The notes under the pieces were generated by a model. That model searched no databases, was not told the origin of the DNA, and saw nothing but the letters and a program-made list of their open reading frames with translations. Of a stretch of 64,000 nt of DNA, positions 27,291-35,823 are shown piece by piece. Position numbers and translations under genes: made by a program. The stretch is taken from contig CAVCMI010000015.1 of NCBI GenBank assembly GCA_963603365.1, positions 62,001 through 126,000 of the forward strand, written 5' to 3'. This DNA is from F23-D06 sp963603365 (GTDB lineage Bacteria; Bacteroidota; Bacteroidia; Bacteroidales; WCHB1-69). How positions within the stretch are numbered: position 1 is the stretch's first letter; each line of letters starts with the position of its first letter.

Positions 27291-27740
27291 TTAGTATCTG
27301 ACATCCGGAAGCGCCTCCTCCGGTTCATCTCTGACTTCATCACCCGCATTGCTTTGCAGGCGTGAAAGAGAATATATAAGCGATCCAATCATTTTGGTCA
27401 ACTCTTTCAACTGATTTCGGCTATACTCTTTGTCTTGCTCGCTAAAAAGGCCTTGACGTGTAATCAGCTCTGTATAGACCACACATTCACGCACAGAACT
27501 CTTAGCCATTTTCAAATAATAAAGGAACTGAGTTTTATTCCGAGACGAACCTTCTGCTGCATTCAGCGCGATTTTCTGAGCTGATTTCAGAAGTTCTTCT
27601 TTGAGAAAACTTTTCAGCCGCTCTTCCTCTGCAAAAGGAATAAGCTTGTCATACAACCACGTAGTGTAGTCTATTGCTTTAGCATAGATTCGTAGATCCT
27701 CGAATCTGAAAAAACTTACATTGCTTTCTTTTTCGTCCAT
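27291..27740 (-). CDS. Four-helix-bundle protein of the 23S rRNA IVS (S23/avd-like) family
   Basis: 149 residues from ATG 27740; an ATG at 27761 would add seven residues and is also possible. The sequence FRFEDLRIYAKAIDYTTWLY, the helix with ALNAAEGSSRNK near the middle, and the third and fourth amphipathic helices match the S23-like family. Its members are encoded within 23S rRNA intervening sequences in some bacteria or as free-standing genes in Bacteroidetes; avd in diversity-generating retroelements has the same fold. The free-standing form has no established function and probably forms pentamers. Here it is monocistronic with its own promoter and a very strong terminator. No template repeat or reverse transcriptase is nearby. 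Confidence 0.85.
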   Translation of the reverse strand: MDEKESNVSFFRFEDLRIYAKAIDYTTWLYDKLIPFAEEERLKSFLKEELLKSAQKIALNAAEGSSRNKTQFLYYLKMAKSSVRECVVYTELITRQGLFSEQDKEYSRNQLKELTKMIGSLIYSLSRLQSNAGDEVRDEPEEALPDVRY

Positions 27741-27779
27741 AATTGATAGATTTTTATACATAATGATTGTTTTGAGACC

Positions 27780-27788
27780 GCAAAAATA
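27780..27788 (-). promoter_or_regulatory. -7 box for the four-helix-bundle gene
   Basis: Minus strand TATTTTTGC, exact TAnnTTTG match, about 40 bases before ATG 27740. Confidence 0.6.
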
Positions 27789-28082
27789 AACATTTTTCCT
27801 ATTTCCAAGTCTATGTAAAATTTTCTCACAAGATAAAACAAGATAGTCCCTATTCTAACTACCTGTGAACTTGGCTGTTCTACAATCAAAACATTTGTCA
27901 GGAGCGTCATTATAACCTTTCAATCTTTACAAAAGAGGTGTAAGAGAGCGTTCTTGCCGCTCAAAAAAGTGCGAGATACCATTCTATTAAAAGATCTGCG
28001 CCAATGACTGCATAATTTTGAAATCTCAATGAATAAAGGTATGAAAACGTAGCATAATATGGCAGCATACGCGGTTATCCTG
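27789..28082. other. Intergenic region upstream of purE (about 300 bp)
   Basis: AT-rich with scattered short inverted repeats, for example GAGCG / CGCTC near 27943-27960. I see no open reading frame with features, no tRNA and no riboswitch I can recognise. It may carry remnants or regulatory DNA. Confidence 0.4.
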
Positions 28083-28112
28083 TTGCGGCAACAAGTTTTT
28101 ATATACTTTTGC
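28083..28112 (+). promoter_or_regulatory. Promoter of the purE-rimO-hydF cluster
   Basis: -33-like TTG at 28083-28085, 18-base spacer, -7 box TACTTTTGC at 28104-28112. It predicts a leader of about 18 nt before ATG 28136. Confidence 0.65.
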
Positions 28113-28135
28113 AGTTTTCAAAAACTAATAATAAT

Positions 28136-28642
28136 ATGAAAGCACGCGTCAGCATCATTATGGGCAGCACGTCCGACCTTCCAGTTATGGAAGCTGCCTG
28201 CAAGTTCTTGGACAACAATGAAATCCCGTTTGAAGTATTGGCTTTGTCTGCGCACCGCACGCCTGATGAGGTTGCCGACTATGCCAAGAATGCACATCTG
28301 CGCGGCATCGAGGTCATCATTGCCGGTGCCGGAATGGCAGCCCATCTGCCCGGTGTCATTGCGGCCTCCACACCGTTGCCGGTAATCGGGGTGCCTATCA
28401 ACTCTTCTTTGGACGGCATAGATGCTGCACTTGCCATTATCCAGATGCCTCCTGGCATCCCCGTGGCTTCCGTAGCCATCAACGGTGCACAAAATGCCGC
28501 CATCTTAGCCATGCAGATTCTTGCTTCCGGCGACCCTGCCATACGCGAGAAAGTGCTGCAGCACAAGGCCGGGCTAAAGCAAAAGATAATCAAAGCCAAC
28601 GCAGACCTTGCCGACATCTTTTACAAATACAAGACAAACTAA
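28136..28642 (+). CDS. purE: N5-carboxyaminoimidazole ribonucleotide mutase PurE
   Basis: 168 residues, the size of class I PurE, which converts N5-CAIR to CAIR in purine synthesis and forms octamers. GSTSDLPVM (10-18), SAHRTPD (near 38) and AGAGMAAHLPGV (near 64) are the substrate-binding motifs, with His in SAHRTP and in MAAHLPG. Start is at ATG 28136: an in-frame ATG at 28109 lies within the -7 promoter region and cannot be used. rimO follows 9 bases downstream. Confidence 0.95.
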   Translation: MKARVSIIMGSTSDLPVMEAACKFLDNNEIPFEVLALSAHRTPDEVADYAKNAHLRGIEVIIAGAGMAAHLPGVIAASTPLPVIGVPINSSLDGIDAALAIIQMPPGIPVASVAINGAQNAAILAMQILASGDPAIREKVLQHKAGLKQKIIKANADLADIFYKYKTN

Positions 28643-28651
28643 AGTCAGGAC

Positions 28652-29929
28652 ATGACCATCAACATCATTACGCTCGGTTGCTCCAAGAACATTGTTGACT
28701 CCGAGGTGATAGGGGCACAATTGCAACAGAAGGGGCATACAGTCCTGTTTGAAAGCGAGGTCAAGGCAGACATCGTCATTGTAAACACATGCAGTTTCAT
28801 CAACGATGCCCGCGAAGAGTCCGTCAACACGATTCTTGAGCATATCGCGAAGAAGAAAAAAAGGCGTTCGGGCAAGCTTTATGTCATAGGATGTTTGGTT
28901 CAGCGTTGCAAAGACGAACTCAAAGAAGCGTTGCCGGAAGTGGACGGCTTCTACACTTTTTCAGAGCTGAGCCAGATGGTGCAAGAGCCCTCTTTCCAGC
29001 TGCTTTGTTCTTCAGAAAGGCTGTTGTCAACGCCCCGTCACTATGCCTTCCTGAAAGTTTCCGAGGGTTGCGACCACCAATGCTCATACTGTGCCATCCC
29101 GCTCATCCGGGGCCGTCAAGTGTCGAAGCCCATTTCGCTGCTGACCGAAGAGACGAAGAAGCTGGCGCAACAAGGGGTCAAAGAGTTGATGCTCATTGCC
29201 CAAGACCTGACCTATTACGGCATGGACTTATCCGGCAAGCGTGAACTGGCTCGATTAATGGAAGCACTGGCACAGGTGGAAGGCATCCGCTGGATCCGCC
29301 TGCACTATGCCTACCCGCTCAATTTCCCAATGGAAATTCTGGATATCATGAAGGATTATCCACAATTCTGCCGCTATCTGGACATCCCGATACAGCATAT
29401 CAGCAACGAAATACTGAAGAGCATGCGGCGCGGCGGAAGTTCACAGTACATCTACGACTTGATTGCACGCATTCGCGAAACCATTCCCGGCATTGCTTTG
29501 CGCACCACCCTCATTTCCGGTTATCCCACCGAGACACGGGCACAGCACAAAGAACTGGTTGACTTTGTAAAAGCGGTGCGTTTCGACCGTTTAGGCGTTT
29601 TCCCTTATTCGCAGGAAGAGGGCACGCCGGCTTATCCGCTGGGCGACCCCATAAAGAGGGGCGAGAAACGCAAACGCCTTGACGAACTGATGACACTACA
29701 GGAACAGATTTCTCTGGAACTGAACCGGCAGAAAGTCGGCCAAACATTCGAGATCGTCATCGACAGAGAGACCGAAAGCCACTATGTCGGGCGCACGGAA
29801 TTTGACTCTCCCGATGTGGACAATGGGGTGCTGATTGCAAAAAGACAACCGCTCCGCATCGGAGAGTTTTACAAAGTACGCATCTGCGACGCTGGCGAGT
29901 ATGACCTTTACGGTGAAACCGTGTCCTAA
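28652..29929 (+). CDS. rimO: Ribosomal protein S12 methylthiotransferase RimO
   Basis: 425 residues. A radical SAM enzyme with two [4Fe-4S] clusters that adds a methylthio group to Asp88 (E. coli numbering) of S12. The N-terminal UPF0004 domain has cluster cysteines Cys10, Cys47 and Cys81; radical SAM cluster CxxxCxxC is at Cys140, Cys144 and Cys147; a TRAM domain at about 360-425 binds the target. GCSKNIVDSE at 9-18 is a RimO/MiaB hallmark, and the short N-terminus favours RimO over MiaB. Upstream neighbour purE is 9 bases away and hydF starts 21 bases after its stop, so the three are probably one transcript. Confidence 0.94.
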   Translation: MTINIITLGCSKNIVDSEVIGAQLQQKGHTVLFESEVKADIVIVNTCSFINDAREESVNTILEHIAKKKKRRSGKLYVIGCLVQRCKDELKEALPEVDGFYTFSELSQMVQEPSFQLLCSSERLLSTPRHYAFLKVSEGCDHQCSYCAIPLIRGRQVSKPISLLTEETKKLAQQGVKELMLIAQDLTYYGMDLSGKRELARLMEALAQVEGIRWIRLHYAYPLNFPMEILDIMKDYPQFCRYLDIPIQHISNEILKSMRRGGSSQYIYDLIARIRETIPGIALRTTLISGYPTETRAQHKELVDFVKAVRFDRLGVFPYSQEEGTPAYPLGDPIKRGEKRKRLDELMTLQEQISLELNRQKVGQTFEIVIDRETESHYVGRTEFDSPDVDNGVLIAKRQPLRIGEFYKVRICDAGEYDLYGETVS

Positions 29930-29950
29930 CCCATCTCATCTTCTAACGTC

Positions 29951-31138
29951 ATGAAAGGAAACGAGAACAAACCACACATTGGCATCTTCGGACGACGGAA
30001 CAACGGAAAAAGTTCGCTGATCAATGCCATCACCGGACAGGATATCGCCATTGTGGACAGTCTTGCCGGCACCACAACCGACCCTGTTAAGAAATCCATA
30101 GAAATATTCGGCATTGGGCCAGTTGTGCTCATCGACACGGCAGGCATCGACGACGAGGGAATCATCGGACAAAAACGCATGCAAAAAACGATGGAAATCC
30201 TCAAAATCATCGACTTTGCCCTTGTGGTAATCTCCCAAGGCGAATACGATGCCCCTGAAGAGTCGTTAGTGTCAAAACTGCACGAATACGAGATCCCCTA
30301 TCTGTTGGTAAACAACAAGTCAGACATAAAAGTTCCTGACATCAAGGAAATTGACGGGCACAGGATATGGAATGTCAGTGCGCAAGCTCACACTGGAATC
30401 CGTGAAATGATGGACGAACTGGTAAAGCAGATGCCCGCCACGGCATACGTTTCGCACTCGCTGTTAGGCGGACTTGTCGGGGAGGGCGACACCGTACTGC
30501 TCGTCACCCCTATTGACACTGAAGCGCCGGAGGGGCGACTGATCCTGCCACAAGTGCAGCTCATCCGTGACATTCTGGACCACAACGCCATAGCCGTAGT
30601 GCTGAAAGAGGACAAAGTGCAGCAATACCTTTCCGCCAATCCTGCTCCAAAGTTAGCCGTCACGGACAGCCAGATGTTCGGACGCGTATCCAAAGATATT
30701 CCGGAGTCCGTCCCGCTCACCGGGTTCAGCATTGTACTCGCCCACTACAAAGGCGACTTTCAACATTATCTCGCCGGCACGCCCCATCTCGACAAACTGA
30801 AAGACGGTGACCGCATTTTGATGCTTGAATCGTGCACGCACCAGACATCCTGCGAGGACATCGGCCGACACAAACTTCCACGATGGATCAGGCAATATAC
30901 GGGTAAAAAACTGGATTTCGACTTTGTGTCAGGGCTGAACAGCCTGCCCGACATCTCAAAATATGCCATGGTGATCCAATGTGGCGGCTGCATGCTCACA
31001 CAACGTCAACTGAAAGTCAGACTCAAGCCAGCCGTCGACCGTGGGATACCGGTATCCAACTATGGCATGGCCATCGCTTATATGAACGGCATTTTTGACA
31101 GAGCCACGAAACCTTTTTCAGAAATCTGTGCCGATTGA
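29951..31138 (+). CDS. hydF: [FeFe]-hydrogenase maturation GTPase HydF
   Basis: 395 residues. HydF is the scaffold that receives the 2Fe subcluster made by HydE and HydG and hands it to the hydrogenase. P-loop GRRNNGKS is at 14-21, with the DTAG switch at 62-65 and NKSD at 122-125. [4Fe-4S] ligands CTHQTSC (Cys295, His297, Cys301) and CGGC (Cys344, Cys347) are present. This implies that the organism makes an [FeFe] hydrogenase and disposes of electrons as H2, although hydA, hydE and hydG are not in this window. Its last 21 bases overlap convergently the end of the next gene. Confidence 0.93.
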   Translation: MKGNENKPHIGIFGRRNNGKSSLINAITGQDIAIVDSLAGTTTDPVKKSIEIFGIGPVVLIDTAGIDDEGIIGQKRMQKTMEILKIIDFALVVISQGEYDAPEESLVSKLHEYEIPYLLVNNKSDIKVPDIKEIDGHRIWNVSAQAHTGIREMMDELVKQMPATAYVSHSLLGGLVGEGDTVLLVTPIDTEAPEGRLILPQVQLIRDILDHNAIAVVLKEDKVQQYLSANPAPKLAVTDSQMFGRVSKDIPESVPLTGFSIVLAHYKGDFQHYLAGTPHLDKLKDGDRILMLESCTHQTSCEDIGRHKLPRWIRQYTGKKLDFDFVSGLNSLPDISKYAMVIQCGGCMLTQRQLKVRLKPAVDRGIPVSNYGMAIAYMNGIFDRATKPFSEICAD

Positions 31139-34100
31139 GAACAGGAACATCCCTTTAGGGTCTGAAATCTTCAAATCCTCCACGCCCCAGGCATAATCGA
31201 GGCGCAGGAAATAGCCGAACAGCGAAAAGCGGAGTCCAGCCCCAAATCCGCCGACAATAGGGTCAACTTGTCTTTTGACCACAACTGAAACGGGTCCGCG
31301 GTCAATTGTGCGGGTATAGAGACTATTTTCTTCCGAATAGGGGGTCGGCCCTGTCCAAGCGGTTCCGACATCTCCGAACAGGTTAAGTTGCAGTGAGTTG
31401 AGAAAATCGGAAGAGACTTGATGCCCTGCGATGAGCTGCACAAAAGGAACGCGCAGCTCGCCGCTCAGCAAGGCAAAGGAGGTACCGTTCCGGATATTCT
31501 GCTTGAACCCTCGCATATTGGTTGCCAAAGTCTGGTAAGCATAACCTTTTGACTCGTCAACAGTAATATCGCTGTCAAATTTGGCATTTATCCAATTGTC
31601 AACGCCCCCCATATAATACACCAACCTCGCAGAACCTAAATTAGTTGAACCTGCAAGACGAACGGCAAAAGTCATATTCCTGTAAATCTTGAACGAGTGC
31701 CGAGCATCAACCCCAACAACAAATAGGCTGCGGGTATCTTTCTCAACCCGTTGTTCGTACTCTGCAAAGAGTTTCAGTTTCGTTCCCCGCCACAAGTTAA
31801 CACACAACTCTTTTGAAGAATCGAAAATATACTCCAATTTGATTCCGGCCCATAAATGATGCGTGTCTGGCATTTTCAGCGTATTGTCGCTCAATGCCGA
31901 CACAACATTCGTCTCGTAACGTCCTTTAAGTGAAAAGCGCAAACTGTTAACCTTGTCGAACGGGAGTTTTAGAATATAGAACAAACTGTTTGACTGTTGC
32001 TTATACAGATAGTTGCTGACATTTGAAGTGAGAGCCTGCCGATAAGCCACTATCTGCCTGTCGAGCCGTCGCGAGAGATTTTCATAACTCAACATAAACT
32101 CATAATTGTTATTCACCCCCACTCTGAATCCGCCCGTAATCCTGTAATCCTCAAAAAGATCATTTATCCCTAACATAAAGAGCGCATTAAAGCCCGTATT
32201 CAGATAAATCGGAGACGTTCCGCCCTCAAATTGTTGGTAAGAGGTGTTAAGAAAACTAAAATCCGCCTGCGTAATCACCTTATTGATGGAATACTGCACC
32301 CGGTAACCGCTGGCAACGGGCGGTTCGCATTTCGGGTTTGCTGCTGCGGAATCGGTCTGCGACGTGTCAGCAGGCGGCATTTTACGGCCGGCCAAAATAG
32401 TGCGATAGAATGGCGACGGGTCTGCAATTGTTTTCACAGACAGATCAAGCGGCTGTGTATAGATGCCTCGAACCCCGTTTTTAAGCATAATGCGGGCTGT
32501 CGTCTGGTTCGCCTCATCATATGCGTGGCACAAAGTGTTTAGGCCGGCATCTGTGACCGGGTGAATATCAGCATAAAAAGCATAGTGAATGGCCGTATCG
32601 ATGCGACTGACTGCACTGTCAAACTCTGCGACATACTGATTAACGATACCGTTGTTGTCGCCCAAGAAAAGAATACGCCGGTCATCAATTCTTCGGGCAT
32701 CGTATTCGTTTGCCGAGAAAGATCCCGTCACACGGAACAATGCGGGGTCTTTTCTGCCATATTGAAACAGAAACAAATCGTAAGCCGGCAGTGGTTCAGC
32801 TTCAGAAAACGCATCAGCCAGTCCAACTGAATCGCGGGGGCGGTTGGAAGAAAAGACAATCTGGTCGTTCCCCTTTAAGAATATTGGAGCGTAGTCATCA
32901 TAAAAATCATTGGTGAGATTTTGGAAAGAGCGGGAGAGAAAGCTATATATAAATATGTCAGACTGTCCGTTCTTGAAACCGGAGAAAAGCATCGTCTTGC
33001 CATCTTCTGCATAACACCACGACGTAATCTTCTCCACATCTACCAGAAAACGCTTCTGCCATTTGCGGGTACGGAGATCGTAAGCGCGGTAATAGCAATG
33101 ACCTTGCGACTCGTACGTCATCCCAAGGATGGAATCCTGCGGATGCCAATCCAACAAAGGATATGACAAGTCGGGGTTGTCTTCCGTTTTGCTGTATTTG
33201 CGGAGGATACACTCGGGGCGGCTGCGGTCTGTTCTCTGCAGCCAAACCCGAACTTGTCCGGACTCATTCGTCACAAACGCATACATCCCGCTGTCGGCAG
33301 AAAAGACAATATGGTCATAAAGACGTTTTTGCTTTGGCTTTCTCACCATTCCCTTTCCCGAGGGCATCTCCCTTCCCAGATCCGGGTAATACATCACGCT
33401 GAAATACTTCAACCAGTTTTCCATCAATGTCTTATAAGGGACTCCTGTTGCATAAGAAAAGCCTCTTGCGACATTCTTTGTCGTCTTGATTGCATAAAGG
33501 GAACGGGCGATGATGTCGTTCCCATAGGTATCCGTCAGGTATTTCCAGAACGAGTGACCTGCGTATGTGGCATCGCGGGACGACAATTCTCCAAAATCCT
33601 TGTAACGTTTCGTAAAAATGCCATCCTTCACGTGCGCATCCACTTCACTGTTCCACGCTTCACCATAGAAAGAGGACAGGCCGTTGAAAAACCAGTTTGG
33701 CACATTCATCAGGTAGTCGTAAGACATGTTCGCACCGACAGAGGCACCTTGAATCAGCCAATGGACATAAATGTTCATAATGCCGCTCCTTATCATACGG
33801 TCAAAATGTGTCCTGTTTCCATCGAAATAGACATACATTTTGCTGCCATAGATATTAGTAATGCCGCCTTGGTTGTAGAAATCATCGTTGTCGTAGGCAA
33901 AGTTAGACTCTCTGAAGTCCGCCTGTGTATTATAGACAATGATTTGGATTTTGTTTCTTGAAGAATAGCGGAGCATACCTTCAATTTCAGCAATGTATTG
34001 AGGTATTTTGCAATAGACATATTGGGCAAGAGCCTTGCCGGTAGGATAGAAATAGACATCATACTGTTCGGCGCGCATAAACTGCCAATTGAAATTCTGG

Positions 34101-34246
34101 TGTTGAACGCGGTTTTTACCGAAACTGACATTTGAGCCGTTATAGAACTGCGACATTGCAGACAATGGGTAGAGCAGCACGACAGCAGCAAAAACTGTCT
34201 TAAGCAGCACAATCCTGATTTTTTTCATCCTGAACACGCTATTCAT
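31118..34246 (-). CDS. Outer-membrane protein: degenerate peptidase-MA-like domain, PD40/TolB propeller and BamA-like barrel
   Basis: 1,042 residues (ATG 34228 is an alternative start, giving MKKIRI). The signal peptide ends SAMSQ. Residues ~55-290 resemble the gluzincin peptidase-MA fold: QYDVYFYPTG, IQIIVYNTQADF, and VPNWFFNGLSSFYGE where active members have PxWFxEGxAxY. The usual HExxH is replaced by HWLIQ at 162, so catalysis looks lost. A TolB-like propeller follows (MLFSGFKNGQSDIFIYS, IVFSSNRPRDS) to about 640. The C-terminal ~350 residues are a barrel ending VEDLKISDPKGMFLFSIGTDF-like strands with a terminal Phe. Own promoter at 34262-34270. Function unknown; an envelope assembly or binding role is inferred. 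Confidence 0.75.
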   Translation of the reverse strand: MNSVFRMKKIRIVLLKTVFAAVVLLYPLSAMSQFYNGSNVSFGKNRVQHQNFNWQFMRAEQYDVYFYPTGKALAQYVYCKIPQYIAEIEGMLRYSSRNKIQIIVYNTQADFRESNFAYDNDDFYNQGGITNIYGSKMYVYFDGNRTHFDRMIRSGIMNIYVHWLIQGASVGANMSYDYLMNVPNWFFNGLSSFYGEAWNSEVDAHVKDGIFTKRYKDFGELSSRDATYAGHSFWKYLTDTYGNDIIARSLYAIKTTKNVARGFSYATGVPYKTLMENWLKYFSVMYYPDLGREMPSGKGMVRKPKQKRLYDHIVFSADSGMYAFVTNESGQVRVWLQRTDRSRPECILRKYSKTEDNPDLSYPLLDWHPQDSILGMTYESQGHCYYRAYDLRTRKWQKRFLVDVEKITSWCYAEDGKTMLFSGFKNGQSDIFIYSFLSRSFQNLTNDFYDDYAPIFLKGNDQIVFSSNRPRDSVGLADAFSEAEPLPAYDLFLFQYGRKDPALFRVTGSFSANEYDARRIDDRRILFLGDNNGIVNQYVAEFDSAVSRIDTAIHYAFYADIHPVTDAGLNTLCHAYDEANQTTARIMLKNGVRGIYTQPLDLSVKTIADPSPFYRTILAGRKMPPADTSQTDSAAANPKCEPPVASGYRVQYSINKVITQADFSFLNTSYQQFEGGTSPIYLNTGFNALFMLGINDLFEDYRITGGFRVGVNNNYEFMLSYENLSRRLDRQIVAYRQALTSNVSNYLYKQQSNSLFYILKLPFDKVNSLRFSLKGRYETNVVSALSDNTLKMPDTHHLWAGIKLEYIFDSSKELCVNLWRGTKLKLFAEYEQRVEKDTRSLFVVGVDARHSFKIYRNMTFAVRLAGSTNLGSARLVYYMGGVDNWINAKFDSDITVDESKGYAYQTLATNMRGFKQNIRNGTSFALLSGELRVPFVQLIAGHQVSSDFLNSLQLNLFGDVGTAWTGPTPYSEENSLYTRTIDRGPVSVVVKRQVDPIVGGFGAGLRFSLFGYFLRLDYAWGVEDLKISDPKGMFLFSIGTDF

Positions 34247-34261
34247 ATAAGGTTGAGGGGT

Positions 34262-34270
34262 GCAAAAATA
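34262..34270 (-). promoter_or_regulatory. -7 box for the barrel gene
   Basis: Minus strand TATTTTTGC, exact match, leaving a leader of only about 10 nt to ATG 34246 or about 28 to ATG 34228. Confidence 0.6.
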
Positions 34271-34276
34271 ACAAAA

Positions 34277-34305
34277 TTGCCAATTGATTTTTTTTGTATT
34301 TTTGC
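34277..34305 (+). promoter_or_regulatory. Promoter of rpsP-rimM
   Basis: TTG at 34277-34279, 17-base spacer, -7 box TATTTTTGC at 34297-34305, divergent from the barrel-gene promoter. Leader about 27 nt. Confidence 0.65.
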
Positions 34306-34337
34306 CGCCTTTAAATAATCAATCAAATTATAAGTTT

Positions 34338-34913
34338 ATGGCAACAAGAATCAGATTACAGAGACGCGGTAAGAAGAACCAGCCTTTTTACCATCTTGTA
34401 ATTGCGGATGGTCGTGCACCACGTGACGGACGTTTTATCGAAGATCTTGGAACTTACAATCCACTGACCAATCCCGCAACCCTCAACATCAATTTCGAGA
34501 GAGCATTGTATTGGGTGGAAGTAGGTGCTACACCTTCAGACACAGCCCGTTCGATTCTCAAACGCGAAGGCGTCTATATGATGAAACATCTTAAAGGCGG
34601 CGTCGCAAAGGGAGCTTTCTCCGAAGAACAGGCAAAGCAGAAATTCGAGGCCTGGAAGCAGGAAAAGGACAGCAAGCTGAACAACGTTGTGCGCGAAGAG
34701 GCTGACAAGGCACGCAAAGTCATGAAAGCGCGCCTCGAGGCTGAAGTGAAAGTCAAAGAGGCCATGTCTGCCAAGATTGCCGCCCGCAACGCCGAGATCG
34801 CCGCAGCCGCTGCAAAGGCTGCTGAAGAGGCTGCCGCCTCCGCTGCTGCAGAAACCGCAGCCGAGGCCGAAGAGACTCCTGCGGCCGAAGAATCCGCTCC
34901 TACTGAAGCATAA
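34338..34913 (+). CDS. rpsP: 30S ribosomal protein S16 with Ala/Glu-rich extension
   Basis: 191 residues. The first ~80 match S16 (ATRIRLQRRGKKNQPFYHLV, DGRFIEDLGTYNP), a small subunit assembly protein bound to 16S rRNA. S16 is 80-90 residues in most phyla; the extra ~110 residues here are a charged helix and an Ala/Glu-rich acidic tail (AEAEETPAAEESAPTEA). Long S16 tails are usual in Bacteroidetes. The ATG at 34338 gives the canonical MATRIRLQ start; an earlier in-frame ATG at 34284 lies inside the promoter. The TAA overlaps the rimM ATG by one base. Confidence 0.95.
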   Translation: MATRIRLQRRGKKNQPFYHLVIADGRAPRDGRFIEDLGTYNPLTNPATLNINFERALYWVEVGATPSDTARSILKREGVYMMKHLKGGVAKGAFSEEQAKQKFEAWKQEKDSKLNNVVREEADKARKVMKARLEAEVKVKEAMSAKIAARNAEIAAAAAKAAEEAAASAAAETAAEAEETPAAEESAPTEA

Positions 34914-35434
34914 TGGACGACGGCTTTTTCTATTTAGGCACATTGACCAAACCTTTCGGACTGAAAGGCGGTCTATGTGCCTTTTTTGATTCCGACCATC
35001 CGGAAAACTATCTCTCCCTTTCAGACGTGTTCCTTGACATTGAAGGGGAAAAGATACCCTACCCCATTTCAGAACTGACCTATCGCGGAAACGGCCAGTT
35101 TATTCTCTATTTCAAGGACATTCCCCCGGAGGAGGTGGTCAACTATGTAGGCGTGGAACTCTACTTGCCCCTCAGCGAACTCCCCAAACTGCCCGAAGAC
35201 CGTTTTTACTTTCACGAAGTCATCGGCTTCAAGGTGATTGACATTCTATATGGCGACATAGGCATCTGCACCTCATTTTTGGAGATAAGCAACAACCCAC
35301 TTATGTCTGTAGATGCCGCCGGCAAGGAAGTGCTCATTCCGGCAAACCGGCAATTCATCAGCAAGGTTGACCGCGACAACCATACCATTTACATCAATAC
35401 CCCTGAAGGTTTTCTCGACATTTATTTGGGATAG
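34913..35434 (+). CDS. rimM: 16S rRNA processing protein RimM
   Basis: 173 residues. RimM binds S19 and helps mature the 3' end of 16S rRNA. The N-terminal barrel carries LGTLTKPFGLKGGLCAFF (residues 8-25), and the PRC-barrel C-terminus has LIPANRQFISKVD and IYINTPEGFLDIYLG. It is coupled to rpsP by a TAATG overlap. The trmD-rplS pair that often completes this operon is absent here. Confidence 0.93.
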   Translation: MDDGFFYLGTLTKPFGLKGGLCAFFDSDHPENYLSLSDVFLDIEGEKIPYPISELTYRGNGQFILYFKDIPPEEVVNYVGVELYLPLSELPKLPEDRFYFHEVIGFKVIDILYGDIGICTSFLEISNNPLMSVDAAGKEVLIPANRQFISKVDRDNHTIYINTPEGFLDIYLG

Positions 35435-35696
35435 TACTACAAACTCACACTCTTTGTGGCTGTTATTGCAGCCACTTCCGCTTTGTATTTGGCCTCGTGC
35501 TTTTCCCTTTTTTTCATACACAATAGTTGTCCTGTTTTAACCTGAACACCTGTTTTGTTCTCCGTGAGCCTTCTACGCATCAACACAAGAACATACCGTT
35601 GACAGTCAGATTTTGCGCCATTCTTATTGTTTAGACTCCTTGGTGTTTTTTTTATGAAAATGCCACTTAAATTTATGATGAAACCAAAAAAAAGTT
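35435..35696. other. Intergenic region after rimM
   Basis: The first part holds a hairpin at 35456-35475 and a pyrimidine-rich stretch to about 35517. The remainder up to the promoter at 35697 is AT-rich and has no gene I can support. Confidence 0.45.
35456..35475 (+). terminator. Hairpin after rimM, possible terminator
   Basis: GTGGCTG (35456-35462) and CAGCCAC (35469-35475), perfect 7-bp stem, 6-nt loop. The following bases are pyrimidine-rich but not a clean T run. Confidence 0.35.
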
Positions 35697-35705
35697 TACC
35701 TTTGT
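35697..35705 (+). promoter_or_regulatory. -7 box for the DUF4878 lipoprotein
   Basis: TACCTTTGT fits TAnnTTTG. No -33 TTTG is seen at the right distance. It yields a leader of about 110 nt before ATG 35824. Confidence 0.55.
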
Positions 35706-35719
35706 CGTGTCAAATTGTT

Positions 35720-35767
35720 ATGAGTTCAAATTCCGGTTTCGCAGTGTTCGTAGATTTCTACAGTTAA
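35720..35767 (+). other. Possible 15-codon upstream reading frame in the leader
   Basis: ATG at 35720 runs for 15 codons (starting MSSNSGF) to a TAA at 35765-35767. That TAA overlaps an ATG (35767) in frame with the lipoprotein gene. It may be a leader peptide or chance. Confidence 0.2.
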
Positions 35768-35823
35768 TGCAAAATGACAATAATGTTTTAACCTTAATGT
35801 TCAATAAAAAAAACCAACCTGTT

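Noticed and set aside
27291..27761. An rRNA intervening sequence or diversity-generating retroelement around the four-helix-bundle gene
   Set aside because: No rRNA sequence, reverse transcriptase, template repeat or variable repeat is visible nearby.
35707..35823. Extended N-terminus for the DUF4878 lipoprotein
   Set aside because: It would put about 39 residues before the signal peptide, which begins properly at ATG 35824.
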